DNA from: UBA10939 sp050942745
Lineage (GTDB): Bacteria; Myxococcota; Myxococcia; Myxococcales; UBA5297
Assembly (NCBI GenBank): GCA_050942745.1
Contig: JBMNNX010000004.1
Span: forward strand, 6,545-70,544
Direction: 5' to 3'
Length of the DNA: 64,000 nt
In this document: positions 25,668 through 35,433 of the stretch, one piece after another
Layout: every line of letters starts with the position of its first letter
Position numbering within the stretch: the stretch's first letter is position 1
Program-made: the position numbers and the translations under genes
Notes under the pieces: model-generated
What the model was told of the DNA's origin: nothing
Databases searched by the model: none
The model's input: the letters and a program-made list of their open reading frames with translations, nothing else

Positions 25668-27884
25668 ATGGACAGGGACGAGCTGCTCGAGCGCCTGAGC
25701 CAGGCCTTCGTCGCCGAGCTCGACGAGCACGTGCGCGTCCTCAACGAGAGCCTTCTCGCCCTGGAGAAGCAGGCCGACGAGGCGGGGCGCGCCGCGCTCA
25801 TCGAGCGGCTGTTCCGCGAGGCGCACAGCATCAAGGGCTCGGCGCGCGCGGCCAGCGTCGAGCTCGTCGAGCGGGCGAGCAGCCGGATAGAGGAGATCCT
25901 CTCGGCGCTGCGCGACGGGCGCCGCCCGCTCGACACCGAGCTCATCGACCTGCTCTTCCAGGCGACCGACGCCATCGAGGAGGCGGGAGCGCGCCTCAAG
26001 GCGAGGCAAGGCCTCGAGGGCACGGCGCTCGAGGGGCTCGTGGCGCGGCTCGAACAGGTCGCCGCGGGCGCTTCGCGAGGGGCGCCTGCGCCGCTGCCCG
26101 CGCTCGCCGCCGCGCCGGCGCCGGGCGCTCTCGAGACGGTGCGGACCCCGACCGAGCGGCTCGACCGGCTGCTCGCCCTTGGCGGCGAGCTGCTCGCGGC
26201 GCGGCGGGTCGGCGAGGAGCTCGAGGAGCAGATCGCCGGGCTTCAGCTCGAGCTTCGCCGCTTCGTGCGCGAGAGCGCGTCGGTCGAGAAGCTGCTCGCG
26301 CCGCTGCTGCAGGATGGGCAGGCTCCGCGGCGCGGCCCGCGCCGAGGCGCGTGCGACGAGGCGCTCGACTCGCTGCGCCGACAGCACGCCAGCCTGCGCC
26401 GGCTCGAGGCGCGCGTAGCGGCGCTCTTGGCCGAGGCCGGGGCGGGCAGGCGGCGGGTCGCGCATGCCATCGAGCCGATGGTCGACGAGGTCCGGGCGCT
26501 GCGGATGGTGCCCTTCTTCGAAGCCTGCCGCTCGCTCGAGCGCGCCGTGCGCGACCTGGCGCACCAGGAGGGCAAGCAGGCCGAGCTCGAGATCTTGGGG
26601 GCGGACGTCGAGCTCGATCGGTCGATCATCGAGACGCTGCGCAACCCGCTGCTCCACCTCGTTCGCAACGCGGTCGCCCACGGCATCGAGCCGAGCGCCG
26701 AGCGCGAGGCGGCCGGCAAGAGTCCGGCCGGGCGGGTCGAGGTGACGGCGACGCTGCGCGGCTCGCAGGTCGAGGTCGCCGTCGGCGACGACGGCCGCGG
26801 CCTCGACATCGAGCGCATCCGCCAGCGCGCGCGCAAGCGCGGCCTGCCGGCTCCGGCCGACGAGGCGGGCGCAGCCCGGCTCATCTTCCGCCCCGGCTTC
26901 TCGACCTTGGCGCTCGTCACCGACCTGGCCGGCCGCGGCGTCGGGCTCGACGTCGTGCGCCGGGCCGCCGAGTCTCTGCAGGGCTCGGTCGAGGTCGAGT
27001 CGCGCCGGGGGCAGGGCGCGCGCTTTGTCATGCGGATGCCGCTCACGCTGGTGAGCATCCGCGCGCTGCTCGTCGAGGCCGGCGGCCAGGTCTTCGCCTT
27101 CCCGAGCAACCACCTGCAGCGCGTGCTCGCGGCGCGGCCTGGCGACCTGCGGCTGGTCGAGGGGCGCCAGACGCTGCCCGTCGAGGGCGCGCCCATCCCG
27201 GTCGCCTCGCTCGCGGGGCTGCTCGGGCTGCGCGAGCCGGCGCGCCGCGGCGAGACGGTCTCGCTGGTGATCGCCGGGACAGCCGATCGGCCGGTGGCCT
27301 TCGGGATCGACCGGACGCTCGCCGAGCGGGAGATCCTCGTCAAAGGGCTCGGCCCGCGGATCAAGCGGCTGCGCCACTTCTCGGGGGCGACCACGCTGCC
27401 GAGCGGCGAGCTCGCCCTCATCCTCCAGGTGCCGGATCTGCTGGCGAGCGTGGCCGGCGCGCCCGCCGCGGTGGCCGCGCCCTATCGAGGGGAGGCGCCT
27501 GCCAAGAAGCGGCGCATCGTGCTGGCCGACGATTCGGTGACCACCCGGACGCTCGAGCGCGGCATCCTCGAGGGGGCCGGCTACGAGGTGCGCGTCGCGG
27601 CCGACGGCGTCCAGGCGTGGCGCCTGCTGCAGGCCGAGGGGGCCGACCTGCTCGTCGTCGACGTGGACATGCCGGCGATGAGCGGGCTCGAGCTGACCGA
27701 GAAGGTCCGCGCTTCCGAACAGTTCCGAGAGCTGCCGGTGATCCTCGTGACGGCCCTCGAGACCGAGGATGATAGGTTGCGCGGCCTGCGAGCCGGGGCG
27801 AGCGCCTACCTCACCAAGAGCACCTTCGACCAGCGCAACCTTCTCGAGACCATCGAACAGCTCCTCGGGGAGCCGGGGGAATAG
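25668..27884 (+). CDS. CheA-type histidine kinase with receiver domain (WspE-like)
   Basis: Hybrid chemosensory kinase of 738 residues. An Hpt domain with phospho-acceptor His53 (EAHSIKGSAR) is followed by a dimerisation helix pair, an ATPase domain (N box LVRNAVAHGIEPS, G boxes VGDDGRGLD and LAGRGVGLDVV), a CheW-like P5 domain, and a C-terminal receiver (VLADDSVTTR, phospho-site DVDMPAMSG, TKSTF). The fused receiver is diagnostic of WspE/FrzE-like kinases. The start ATG 25668 has GGAGGGCAGG upstream. It lies three bases before the cheB gene. Confidence 0.94.
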   Translation: MDRDELLERLSQAFVAELDEHVRVLNESLLALEKQADEAGRAALIERLFREAHSIKGSARAASVELVERASSRIEEILSALRDGRRPLDTELIDLLFQATDAIEEAGARLKARQGLEGTALEGLVARLEQVAAGASRGAPAPLPALAAAPAPGALETVRTPTERLDRLLALGGELLAARRVGEELEEQIAGLQLELRRFVRESASVEKLLAPLLQDGQAPRRGPRRGACDEALDSLRRQHASLRRLEARVAALLAEAGAGRRRVAHAIEPMVDEVRALRMVPFFEACRSLERAVRDLAHQEGKQAELEILGADVELDRSIIETLRNPLLHLVRNAVAHGIEPSAEREAAGKSPAGRVEVTATLRGSQVEVAVGDDGRGLDIERIRQRARKRGLPAPADEAGAARLIFRPGFSTLALVTDLAGRGVGLDVVRRAAESLQGSVEVESRRGQGARFVMRMPLTLVSIRALLVEAGGQVFAFPSNHLQRVLAARPGDLRLVEGRQTLPVEGAPIPVASLAGLLGLREPARRGETVSLVIAGTADRPVAFGIDRTLAEREILVKGLGPRIKRLRHFSGATTLPSGELALILQVPDLLASVAGAPAAVAAPYRGEAPAKKRRIVLADDSVTTRTLERGILEGAGYEVRVAADGVQAWRLLQAEGADLLVVDVDMPAMSGLELTEKVRASEQFRELPVILVTALETEDDRLRGLRAGASAYLTKSTFDQRNLLETIEQLLGEPGE

Positions 27885-27887
27885 CCG

Positions 27888-28919
27888 ATGATCCGCGTCG
27901 TCGTCGCCGAGGACTTGCCCACCGCGCGCCAGCTCTTGGTCGCGCTGCTAGAGTCGGACCCGGAGATCGAGGTGGTCGGCGAGGCCGCCGACGGGCTCGA
28001 GGCGGTCGAGCTGACGAGCCGGCTCGGGCCCGACCTGGTGACGATGGACATCCTGATGCCGCGCCTCGACGGCTTCGAGGCGACCCGGCGCATCATGGCC
28101 GAGCGGCCCACGCCCATCGTCATCGTCTCGAGCCTCGACGTGCAGGAGGTCGGCTTCACGATGCAGGCCCTGCAGGCCGGCGCGCTCGCCGCGCTGCCCA
28201 AGCCCCGCGGGCCCGGCTCTCCGGGCTTCGAAGAGGACTCGCGGCGCCTGCTCACGACGGTCAAGGCGATGTCCAAGGTGACCCTGCTTCAGCACCGCGG
28301 GCAGCCCGAGGCCGCGCCTGCCCGGCCTCCCGCGCCGCCGAGGCTGCGCGGGGTGGTGAAGGTCCGGGTCGTGGCCATGGCCGGCTCGGCCGGCGGGCCG
28401 GCCGCCTTCAAGGAGATCCTGTCGCAGTTGCCGGCCGACTACGGCCCCTCGATCCTGCTCGTCCAGCACATCGCGCTCGGCTTCGCCGAGGGCTTCGCGC
28501 GCTGGCTCGACTCGAGCAGCCCGCTGCGGGTCAAGGTCGCCGAGCAGGGCGAGCCGCTCGCCGCCGCCACCGTCTACGTCGCTCCCGACGACCGGCACCT
28601 CGGGCTGGCCGCGGGCGGCGCCGCGATAGAGCTGTCGGACGATGCGCCCGTCGAAGGGTTTCGGCCCGCGGCCAGCCACCTCTTCAAGTCGGTCGCCGGG
28701 CGGCTCGGTCCGTATGCCGCCGCCGTCATCCTCAGCGGCGCAGGCCACGACGGGGTCGAGGGCCTCAAGGCCGCGCGGCAGGCCGGCTGCTTCGTCATCG
28801 CGCAGGACGAGGCGACCTCGCTCGTCTTCGGGATGCCCGGCGCCGCGATAGAGGCGGGCGTGGTGGACGAGGTGCTGGCTCTGCCCGCGGTGGCCGAGCG
28901 GCTCAAGGACATAGGTTGA
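27888..28919 (+). CDS. CheB methylesterase (WspF-like)
   Basis: Receiver plus methylesterase/glutamine deamidase that resets the receptor. The 343-residue protein has a receiver with phospho-Asp54 (TMDILMPRLDG), a Pro-rich linker, and the esterase domain with catalytic triad Ser167 (AGSAGGPAAF), His194 (LVQHI) and Asp288 (SGAGHDGVEG). All key residues are present. It is the last of the Wsp-like genes; in Wsp loci the following gene codes for a diguanylate cyclase, which is not found here. Confidence 0.94.
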   Translation: MIRVVVAEDLPTARQLLVALLESDPEIEVVGEAADGLEAVELTSRLGPDLVTMDILMPRLDGFEATRRIMAERPTPIVIVSSLDVQEVGFTMQALQAGALAALPKPRGPGSPGFEEDSRRLLTTVKAMSKVTLLQHRGQPEAAPARPPAPPRLRGVVKVRVVAMAGSAGGPAAFKEILSQLPADYGPSILLVQHIALGFAEGFARWLDSSSPLRVKVAEQGEPLAAATVYVAPDDRHLGLAAGGAAIELSDDAPVEGFRPAASHLFKSVAGRLGPYAAAVILSGAGHDGVEGLKAARQAGCFVIAQDEATSLVFGMPGAAIEAGVVDEVLALPAVAERLKDIG

Positions 28920-28966
28920 GCGGGGGTCGAAGGGAACCCGCCGACCTTCCAGCGAGGGAGGGAGTC

Positions 28967-30529
28967 ATGCCCGACGCGCGCGACACTCCGCGCCTCGAAG
29001 CATTTTGCGAGGTTGACGACCAGGGCCGCGTCTGCCGCTGGAGCGAGGGCTTCCGGGCGCTGGTGGGCGAGCCTTCGGGACGCCGCCTTGGCGAGCTGCT
29101 GGGGCGCGAGCCTTTGGCGGGCGAGATCGAGCTGCAGGGCAGGCTCTACCGAATCGTCCCCGAGCGGCTCGAAGGCCCGGAGGGAGCGGGCACGCGAGAG
29201 CTCTATCGCCTGGAGCCCGCCGCACTCGGCCTTGAGATCGAGCGCGAGAGCGTCGCCCGCGCGCGGGCCGAAGAGGCGCAGCGCCGGCTCTCGTTCCTGT
29301 ACGAGACGGCGACCGCGCTCTTCGAGGGCGCCTTCGAGAGGCGGCAGACGCTGAGCAAGCTCGCCCAGCTGCTCGTCCCGAACCTGGCCGACTGGTGCAT
29401 GCTCGACATGGTCGAAGGCCGAAAGGTCGAGCGGGTTGCCGCCGCGCACTGGAACCCAGATCTCGACGAGAAGGCGGCCGAGCTGTTGCGACCGCTGCGC
29501 GTCGATCGGTCCGGGCAGGCGGGGCTGGCGCGAGTGCTGTGCACCGGAAAGACACACCTCGAGCGGGACTGGTTCCTTGCGCCGGGCGAGGAGGCGGCCG
29601 AGGACCTGGCCATCCTTGCGAGCTTGGGCGTGCGCACCTGGATGGCCGTGCCCATCCGCGCCCGCGGGGGGATCGTGGCGCTGCTGACGCTGGCGATCTC
29701 CGAGACGACGCGCACCTACGCCAGCGAGGACGTGCGGCTCGTCGAGGACCTCGCCGCGCGCGCCGCGCTGGCGGTGGAGAACGCGCTGCTCTTCGAGGAC
29801 GTGCGCCGCGCCGTGCGCGTGCGCGACGACACCATCTCGATCGTCTCGCACGACCTGCGCAGCCCGATGAACGCGTTCATGCTGCAGATCCAGCGCCTCG
29901 AGCGGCTCGTCACCCGGCGTACGGCTACCAGCGAGGCGCAGGCGCGCGAGCTGCTCGAGAAGATGCGGCACACCGTCGGCAGCATGGACCGCCTCATCAG
30001 CAATCTGCTCGACATGGCGCGCATCGAAGGCGGCAGGCTGCAGCTCGACAGGCGCGCGCACGAGCCTCTCAAGGTGGTCACTCGCGCGCTCGAGCCGCTC
30101 GAGCTGCTAGCGGGCCAGAAGAAGCAGGCGCTCGAGATCGACGTGCCGCCGGACCTGCCGAGGATCTGGAGCGACTCCGACCGCCTCGCGCAGGTGCTCT
30201 CGAACCTGGTGGGCAACGCCATCAAGTTCACGCACGAGGGCGGGCGGATTTCGGTGCGGGCGGAGGCGTCCGCCGGGGAGGTGCGGTTCGTGGTCGAGGA
30301 CAACGGGCCGGGGATTTCGCCCGAGGTTCTGCCGCACGTCTTCGACCGGTACTGGCAGCCCAAGGAGAGCGCGCGGCGCGGGTTCGGGCTCGGGCTGTTC
30401 ATCGTCAAGGGGCTCGTCGAGGCGCACGACGGGCGGGTGTGGGTCGAGAGCGCGCTGGGGAAGGGGAGTCGGTTCTTCTTTACCATCCCGATCGCGGGGC
30501 AGGAGGGGGAGTGGACGCGGGGCGCTTGA
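28967..30529 (+). CDS. GAF-domain sensor histidine kinase
   Basis: Cytoplasmic histidine kinase of 520 residues. After a PAS-like N-terminal part (about 10-90) comes a GAF domain (about 120-275), a dimerisation/phospho-acceptor segment with His295 (VSHDLRSPM), and an ATPase domain (N box NLVGNAIKF, G1 DNGPGIS, G2 GFGLGLFIV). ATG 28967 is chosen for the strong GAGGGAGGGAG just upstream. It follows cheB by 47 bases, where Wsp loci have the GGDEF output gene, so it may be a replacement output or an unrelated neighbour. No cognate regulator gene follows. Confidence 0.88.
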   Translation: MPDARDTPRLEAFCEVDDQGRVCRWSEGFRALVGEPSGRRLGELLGREPLAGEIELQGRLYRIVPERLEGPEGAGTRELYRLEPAALGLEIERESVARARAEEAQRRLSFLYETATALFEGAFERRQTLSKLAQLLVPNLADWCMLDMVEGRKVERVAAAHWNPDLDEKAAELLRPLRVDRSGQAGLARVLCTGKTHLERDWFLAPGEEAAEDLAILASLGVRTWMAVPIRARGGIVALLTLAISETTRTYASEDVRLVEDLAARAALAVENALLFEDVRRAVRVRDDTISIVSHDLRSPMNAFMLQIQRLERLVTRRTATSEAQARELLEKMRHTVGSMDRLISNLLDMARIEGGRLQLDRRAHEPLKVVTRALEPLELLAGQKKQALEIDVPPDLPRIWSDSDRLAQVLSNLVGNAIKFTHEGGRISVRAEASAGEVRFVVEDNGPGISPEVLPHVFDRYWQPKESARRGFGLGLFIVKGLVEAHDGRVWVESALGKGSRFFFTIPIAGQEGEWTRGA

Positions 30530-31347
30530 GGCTTGGTCCTCTTCGAGAATCGGTCCCATCCGCTCATCGCTGAAGGCGGCCCGCCGTCCGTCGAAGCCCA
30601 GAAGCTGTGTCAGAACCTTCGTGCGCTGGCCCAGGGGCGACCTCCCATCGTTCTAGCGTTCGACGGAAGGAAGCCCTCGCAATGGTGCGAGGGTCAAGTC
30701 TCTGAGGCCAGCGCTTCCTTTACCCCTCGCAGCCGAGGCATCAGCTCATACTGGGCAGTGGATTGCCGCATCCCGCGATCTGACGAAGAGCGAAGAGAAT
30801 CCCACGGAGTCGAGTCACCGCACTCGGGTTGTCAGACGCTCCGGCCGGAGCTTGGATGTTGCCGTGCCCGCCGTCTTTCGGACGCCCGCGCCAGCCGCGC
30901 GGAGGCAGGATCCGAGGCCTTTTCCGGCCAAAGAGGCCCAGGAAGGTGCCTGGCTGGCCCGCTGAGCGATTTCGACCCCTCCAGGCCTACTTCAATACGG
31001 CCAGGGCTCGATCGGCGCTCCTGGGGCCATCCTAGCGCCTTCTAGGGGCCTTCTCGCGCGATCGCTAACCATTCGTGCTGATTGAGGAAATTCACCCGCT
31101 CGCCCGCCAGGCATGTCCGAAACCAGACGAGGCGCCCCGAAGAGCCGTGGCGTGCCAGGACTGGGCACCGGCGCCCTGGAGTCCGGCCCCACCCAGCGCG
31201 CCAACCCGTTTTGGCCGCTCGCGGCATCATCGCCCTCCGTGTCGGCTTCCGCCCCCACGCCTCCCGGGGCGCCAGCCCCCGCCCGTCTCCCCGCCGTCCG
31301 CTGCCTAAGCCGCCGTTCGATGAAGACCTTGTCGGCTCGGGGGCGCG
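30530..31347. other. gene-poor 0.8-kb stretch
   Basis: GC content falls slightly and no frame has a ribosome binding site, codon bias or known motif. An open frame at 30533-31045 reads as low-complexity Arg/Ser/Pro sequence and is not accepted. It may be decayed DNA or a long leader of the MFS gene. Confidence 0.5.
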
Positions 31348-32895
31348 ATGGCAGCGCGAGGCAACAAGTGGTGGGTCCTGGCGGTCGTCATCCTGCCGCT
31401 GTTCATGGCGCTGCTCGACCGCAGCCTCGTGGTCATTGCCATCCCACGCATCACTGAAGAGCTCGGCGGAGGACTCTCCGAGGCGTCCTGGATCGTCAAC
31501 GGCTACATCCTCGCCTTCGTGGCGGCCATCGTCATCGGCGGGCGCATGGGCGATCTCTGGGGCCGTCGCCGGCTCTTCCTCGTCGGCGTCGTCGCCTTCA
31601 CCGTCGGCTCGCTTGCCTGCGCCATCGCCACCGAGATGCCGATGCTCGTCGGCTCGCGCGTGGTGCAGGGGCTTGGCGGCGCGGTGATGCTGCCCCAGAC
31701 CCTCGCGCTGCTGACGGTCGCTTTCCCGCCCGGCCAACGGGGCCTCGCGCTCGGACTGTGGAGCGCGGCCTCGGGCTTGGGCACGGCGCTGGGGCCTATC
31801 GTCGGCGGCCTGGTGCTCACCGTGGCGAGCTGGCGATGGGTGTTTCTCGTCAACGTGCCGGTCGCCTTCGTCGCCTTCCTCGGCGCGCTGTGCTTTGTCC
31901 CCGAGTCGCACGCTGAGAACGTCGACCGGCGCCTCGACTGGCTCGGGATGGCGCTCATCATGGTGAGCACCGCATCGGTCACCGGCGCGGTCATCGAAGG
32001 CCAGGGCCTGGGGTGGCGCTCCCCGGTCATCGTCGGGCTGTTCGCGCTCTCGGCGGCATCGACGGTGCTCCTCTACTTCGTCGAGCGCGGGCGCCCGAAC
32101 GCGCTCATCCCGCCCTCGCTGTTCCACGCACGCGCCTTCACGGCGGCGAACTTTGACGGCCTTCTCTCGTTCTTCGGCTTCGTCGGGGTCACCTTCCTCG
32201 TTCCCATCTTTCTCCAGGGACAGGGCGAGCGCGACGCGCTGACCGCGGGCCTCCTGCTCACCCCCTTGCCCGTGGCGCTGATGCTCGCGAGCGCGGGCGC
32301 GGGGCGGCTGACTGACTACCTCGGCGGTCGCTGGCTCATCTTCGCGGGCATGGCCATCGCGGCCGCGGGCATCTTCATACTCGTCGGACTGACGCCCGAG
32401 ATCGCATACCTAGACCTGCTCGTGCCGCTGGCGATTGCGGGATTCGGCATGGGCACGGCGCTTGCGCCGACGGCGACCGTGGTGATGACCAGCGTCAGCC
32501 CGGCGCGGTTGGGCAATGCCTCGGGGATTCTCGGCACCTTCCGCATGTTCGGCGCCGTGCTCGGGGTCGCGGTGATGTCGGCCGTCCTCGAGAACCGCTT
32601 TCTCGCGGGGCTGCGCGCCGCGCTCGAGGGCGCGCGCATCGATCCCGTCGAAAAGCAGCGCCTGCTCGCCCAGGCCGGCGAAGGGGCGCGCCAGATGCTG
32701 TTCGCGGGGACGAGCAGCGGCTCTGCGGAGGTGAATGCGCTCGTCTCGCGCGAGCTCATGGCTGCGCTCGCTACCGCCTTCGTCGTCGCCGCCGGGCTCT
32801 CGCTGCTCGGAGCGATCATCGCGCTCGCCATTCCTGCGAGCGCCGGGAAGCACCAACCCTCCCGCGGGGACCCGCAAAGGCCGTCGAGGGGGTAG
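31348..32895 (+). CDS. MFS drug exporter, DHA2 (14-helix) family
   Basis: Proton-driven efflux carrier in the inner membrane. The 515-residue hydrophobic protein has about 14 membrane helices; the first carries the DHA2-type start LPLFMALLDRSLVVIAIP. The A-motif-like loop GRMGDLWGRRRLF (about 67-79) and the antiporter-type motif C region LWSAASGLGTALGPIVGG (about 134-151) are clear. The start ATG 31348 lacks a good ribosome binding site (GGGGG nearby). TspO follows 34 bases later and may be co-transcribed. Substrate not predictable. Confidence 0.9.
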   Translation: MAARGNKWWVLAVVILPLFMALLDRSLVVIAIPRITEELGGGLSEASWIVNGYILAFVAAIVIGGRMGDLWGRRRLFLVGVVAFTVGSLACAIATEMPMLVGSRVVQGLGGAVMLPQTLALLTVAFPPGQRGLALGLWSAASGLGTALGPIVGGLVLTVASWRWVFLVNVPVAFVAFLGALCFVPESHAENVDRRLDWLGMALIMVSTASVTGAVIEGQGLGWRSPVIVGLFALSAASTVLLYFVERGRPNALIPPSLFHARAFTAANFDGLLSFFGFVGVTFLVPIFLQGQGERDALTAGLLLTPLPVALMLASAGAGRLTDYLGGRWLIFAGMAIAAAGIFILVGLTPEIAYLDLLVPLAIAGFGMGTALAPTATVVMTSVSPARLGNASGILGTFRMFGAVLGVAVMSAVLENRFLAGLRAALEGARIDPVEKQRLLAQAGEGARQMLFAGTSSGSAEVNALVSRELMAALATAFVVAAGLSLLGAIIALAIPASAGKHQPSRGDPQRPSRG

Positions 32896-32929
32896 CGGCG
32901 TCGGCGGCGACCGGGAGAACGGAGATGCG

Positions 32930-33412
32930 ATGAACCGCATGCGCTCGATTCTGGGACTGCTCGGCTTTCTGGCCGTGACCTTCGCGATAGGGTTTGGAGG
33001 AGCGGCGCTTGCACCCGGGGCGGGCGTGGGGACCTGGTACGAGAGCCTGCCCAAAGCGCCTTGGAACCCGCCGGGCTGGATCTTCGGACCTGTCTGGACG
33101 GCGCTCTACGTCTTGATGTCCGTCGCCGCCTGGCTCGTGTGGCGCGCTCGCGGCAGCCTCCGGGCGGTGTCCTTCCCTCTCTCGCTCTACGCGCTGCAGC
33201 TCGTGCTCAACGGCCTGTGGACCTTGCTCTTCTTCGGCCAGCAACTGGTCGTCGCCGCCCTGGTCGACATCGTCGCGCTGCTCGTCGCCATCGCGGTCAC
33301 GCTCGGCGCCTTCTGGCGTGTCCGACGCGCGGCCGGAGCGCTGCTGGTCCCGTACTTGGCGTGGGTCGCCTTCGCGACGAGCCTCAACGCTTACATCGCC
33401 GCCAAGCTGTGA
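32930..33412 (+). CDS. tspO: TspO/MBR family membrane protein
   Basis: Five-helix membrane protein of 160 residues related to the mitochondrial translocator protein; binds porphyrins and in bacteria affects tetrapyrrole-linked and stress responses. Family features are WYESLPKAPWNPPGWIFGPVWTALY-type N-terminal sequence (parts at 38-62), then helices to about 155 and the terminal FATSLNAYIA. Length is normal. ATG 32930 follows GGGAGAACGGAG. Only 34 bases separate it from the MFS gene, so one transcript is likely. Confidence 0.93.
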   Translation: MNRMRSILGLLGFLAVTFAIGFGGAALAPGAGVGTWYESLPKAPWNPPGWIFGPVWTALYVLMSVAAWLVWRARGSLRAVSFPLSLYALQLVLNGLWTLLFFGQQLVVAALVDIVALLVAIAVTLGAFWRVRRAAGALLVPYLAWVAFATSLNAYIAAKL

Positions 33413-33490
33413 CTCGGGCCGGATGCCCTACCGCATGCGATCGATGGTCGGCGGGGCGCGCTCGGGGCGCGCGGGCGCACTGCCACGCAC

Positions 33491-33553
33491 TGCCATGCGC
33501 CCCTGCCGATCCCCGGGGCCTGCGGGGACGGGCGCATTGCCATGCGCCCCTAC
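33491..33553. repeat. 24-bp hairpin repeat, copy B, with a diverged partner
   Basis: The element at 33530-33553 is the exact inverse of 4240-4263, with an 8-bp stem of GGGCGCAT and ATGCGCCC. A diverged half copy (TGCCATGCGCCCCTGCCG) lies just before it. The block separates the convergent ends of tspO and the methyltransferase gene. Confidence 0.7.
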
Positions 33554-33591
33554 CGACGATGCTCGCCCCATCCCAGGCCGACCGAGAGAGC

Positions 33592-34368
33592 TCACTCCTT
33601 TTGAGCCAACAGGCCGATGCGCCCGCCCATGTCGAAGCCCTCGGCGCGGAAGGGCTCGGGGCTACAGCCCTTGAATGCGGCCTGAAAGCGCAGGCCGACG
33701 CTCTCGAGCATTCGAACGAGCTCGGTCACCGTGTAGATGCGCAGCGACGCTGGCTTGCTTCCCGAGCCGCCGGGGCCAGCCCAGTGCCAGACGGTGTCGA
33801 TGCGACCTGCGACCGCGTCGAGGCGCGGCTCTTCGATCATCAGCGTTCCGTCGGGAAAGCGGTGCGCCGGTTTCGAGCCCCGCGAGAGCATGGCCGCTAT
33901 CGCGTCGCGGTGCATCGTGTCGATGAAGACCCTGCCTCCCGGGCGAATCGCGCGGGCGAGCGTCGAGAGGATGGCGCGGTCGTCGTTTTCCGAGCCGTAG
34001 CCGAGCGAGCTGAGGATGTTGATGACCGCGTCGAAGCCGTCCTCGGTCAGGGGCGCGCGCAGATCGTGTCGGAGCAGTCGCAGCGCGGACGGCGGGAGAT
34101 CGCCGCGGCGCCGCTCGGCCTCTGCGAGGAGCACGGCCGACTGATCGACGCCGAGGACGAGCGCGCCTCGACGCGCCAGCGGCACCGAGAGCCGGCCATA
34201 GCCACACGGCGCGTCGAGGAGGCGCGAGCCCTCGCGCAGGCCGAGGATCGACCAGAGCGCCTCGGCCTCCTGCTCGCTGCGCTGCTCGGGCGTGAAGGTG
34301 CCCCAGAGGCGCAGATAGCTTTCGTCGAAGAAGCTCTCCCACCAGGCCTGCGCAGGCCGCTCGCTCAA
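33592..34368 (-). CDS. Class I SAM-dependent methyltransferase
   Basis: A 258-residue methyltransferase of unknown substrate. The Rossmann SAM site reads LLDAPCGYGRLSVPLARRG (about 51-69), then VLGVDQS, and motif IV-like FDAVINILSSLGY. The start is TTG at 34368: the stop of the upstream gene overlaps it (TTGA) and GAGGAGG lies just before. That coupling suggests one transcript with the 34365 gene. No domain beyond the methyltransferase is seen. Confidence 0.85.
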   Translation of the reverse strand: MSERPAQAWWESFFDESYLRLWGTFTPEQRSEQEAEALWSILGLREGSRLLDAPCGYGRLSVPLARRGALVLGVDQSAVLLAEAERRRGDLPPSALRLLRHDLRAPLTEDGFDAVINILSSLGYGSENDDRAILSTLARAIRPGGRVFIDTMHRDAIAAMLSRGSKPAHRFPDGTLMIEEPRLDAVAGRIDTVWHWAGPGGSGSKPASLRIYTVTELVRMLESVGLRFQAAFKGCSPEPFRAEGFDMGGRIGLLAQKE

Positions 34369-34946
34369 GGTGCCTCCTCTTCGGCAGGCAGGCCGAGCTC
34401 GGCCGGGTCGAAGGGGAGCTCGGCCGCGTCGAGCGGCAGCTCCTTGCCGGACGCGTCGAAGAGCGCGACGCACTCCGGGTCGTCGCGCGGCCCGCTCTGG
34501 ACCGCGACGAGGAACACCTCCTGTGGACGCGCGGCCTCGAGGTAGGTCCGCGAGACCTCGGCACAGGTCGGCTTCCGGTTGGAACGCCTGCCTATCGAGC
34601 AGGTCACCGTCAGCAGATCGGGAAGCGGCCCGTTGGACTTCATCTTGGCCTGGTCTATCAGCGCCCTGAGCTCCTTGAAGTCGAGGACCATGGCCTGCTC
34701 GCAGCCCAGCTTTCGGAGCTCGGCCGTGCCGGGCGCGGTCGTGGCCTTCTGGAGTATCGAGACCGAGCCGCCGATGAGCTTCATCGCCTTCTGCCCCTCT
34801 TCGCTCGCCGCGACCCGCCAGATGAGGATGCCGACCGCGAGCAGCCCGAGGAGGAAGACCCCGCCGACGACGCCGAGGGCGATGAGGCAGCCGTTGGTCT
34901 TCTTCTTCTGCGGGGCGCCAGGGGTCGAGGCTTGGACAGGCGGCAT
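34365..34946 (-). CDS. Single-pass membrane protein, unknown
   Basis: A 193-residue protein: about 18 polar N-terminal residues (MPPVQASTPGAPQKKK), one membrane helix (about 19-43), and an extracytoplasmic domain with Cys residues in LGCEQAM, VTCSIGR, KPTCAE and PECVALF, possibly two disulfides. The C-terminus is acidic. No family recognised. It is translationally coupled to the downstream methyltransferase gene. Confidence 0.75.
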   Translation of the reverse strand: MPPVQASTPGAPQKKKTNGCLIALGVVGGVFLLGLLAVGILIWRVAASEEGQKAMKLIGGSVSILQKATTAPGTAELRKLGCEQAMVLDFKELRALIDQAKMKSNGPLPDLLTVTCSIGRRSNRKPTCAEVSRTYLEAARPQEVFLVAVQSGPRDDPECVALFDASGKELPLDAAELPFDPAELGLPAEEEAP

Positions 34947-35433
34947 GTGTGGCTCCTTTGTGGTCGCGCGATCGGCACGCTAGCACGGCCCGCGGGACAG
35001 GCTTTCGTCCGGATGGCGTCTCGGACTTGCGGCTATAGGTGAATTCGGCGAACTGCTCAGTCCGCACAATTCCCGGAGCCTGCGACCATCGCAAGGCCGC
35101 CTCGAATTTTGGCTGCGCGCCGGGAGGGGCGGGGTCGGGCGGCGGTCGCGACGAAGGGCGGCAGGCGAGACTCCCGACTCATGGTCTGCAGCAGTGCAGG
35201 GCCACTGTTGATCGCGCAAGGCAGAAGGGTTCGGCGCGGCGCACGGGCTCTCGCGTCGAACCCCGAAGAAGCAGGCCGGGCCTGCGATTGCTGCACGCTC
35301 GCGCGCGGCCCTGAGACCTCTCGCGCGGGCGGGCGCGCCGGCTGGGGCGAGAACGTCGCCGACAGGGCCTCTCCTACTCGAATGCTTGGCGCATCGTCGG
35401 CCGGCGCCCACGTTCTCGTGCGGAGGGATGCCC
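34947..35433. other. intergenic stretch, no gene seen
   Basis: Between divergent genes. Short frames on both strands read as Arg/Ala/Pro-rich shadows without ribosome binding sites. Control elements of both flanking genes should lie here, but none stands out. Confidence 0.45.

Noticed and set aside
30533..31045. 170-codon open frame downstream of the histidine kinase
   Set aside because: Low-complexity Arg/Ser composition, poor codon bias and no ribosome binding site or homologous motif.
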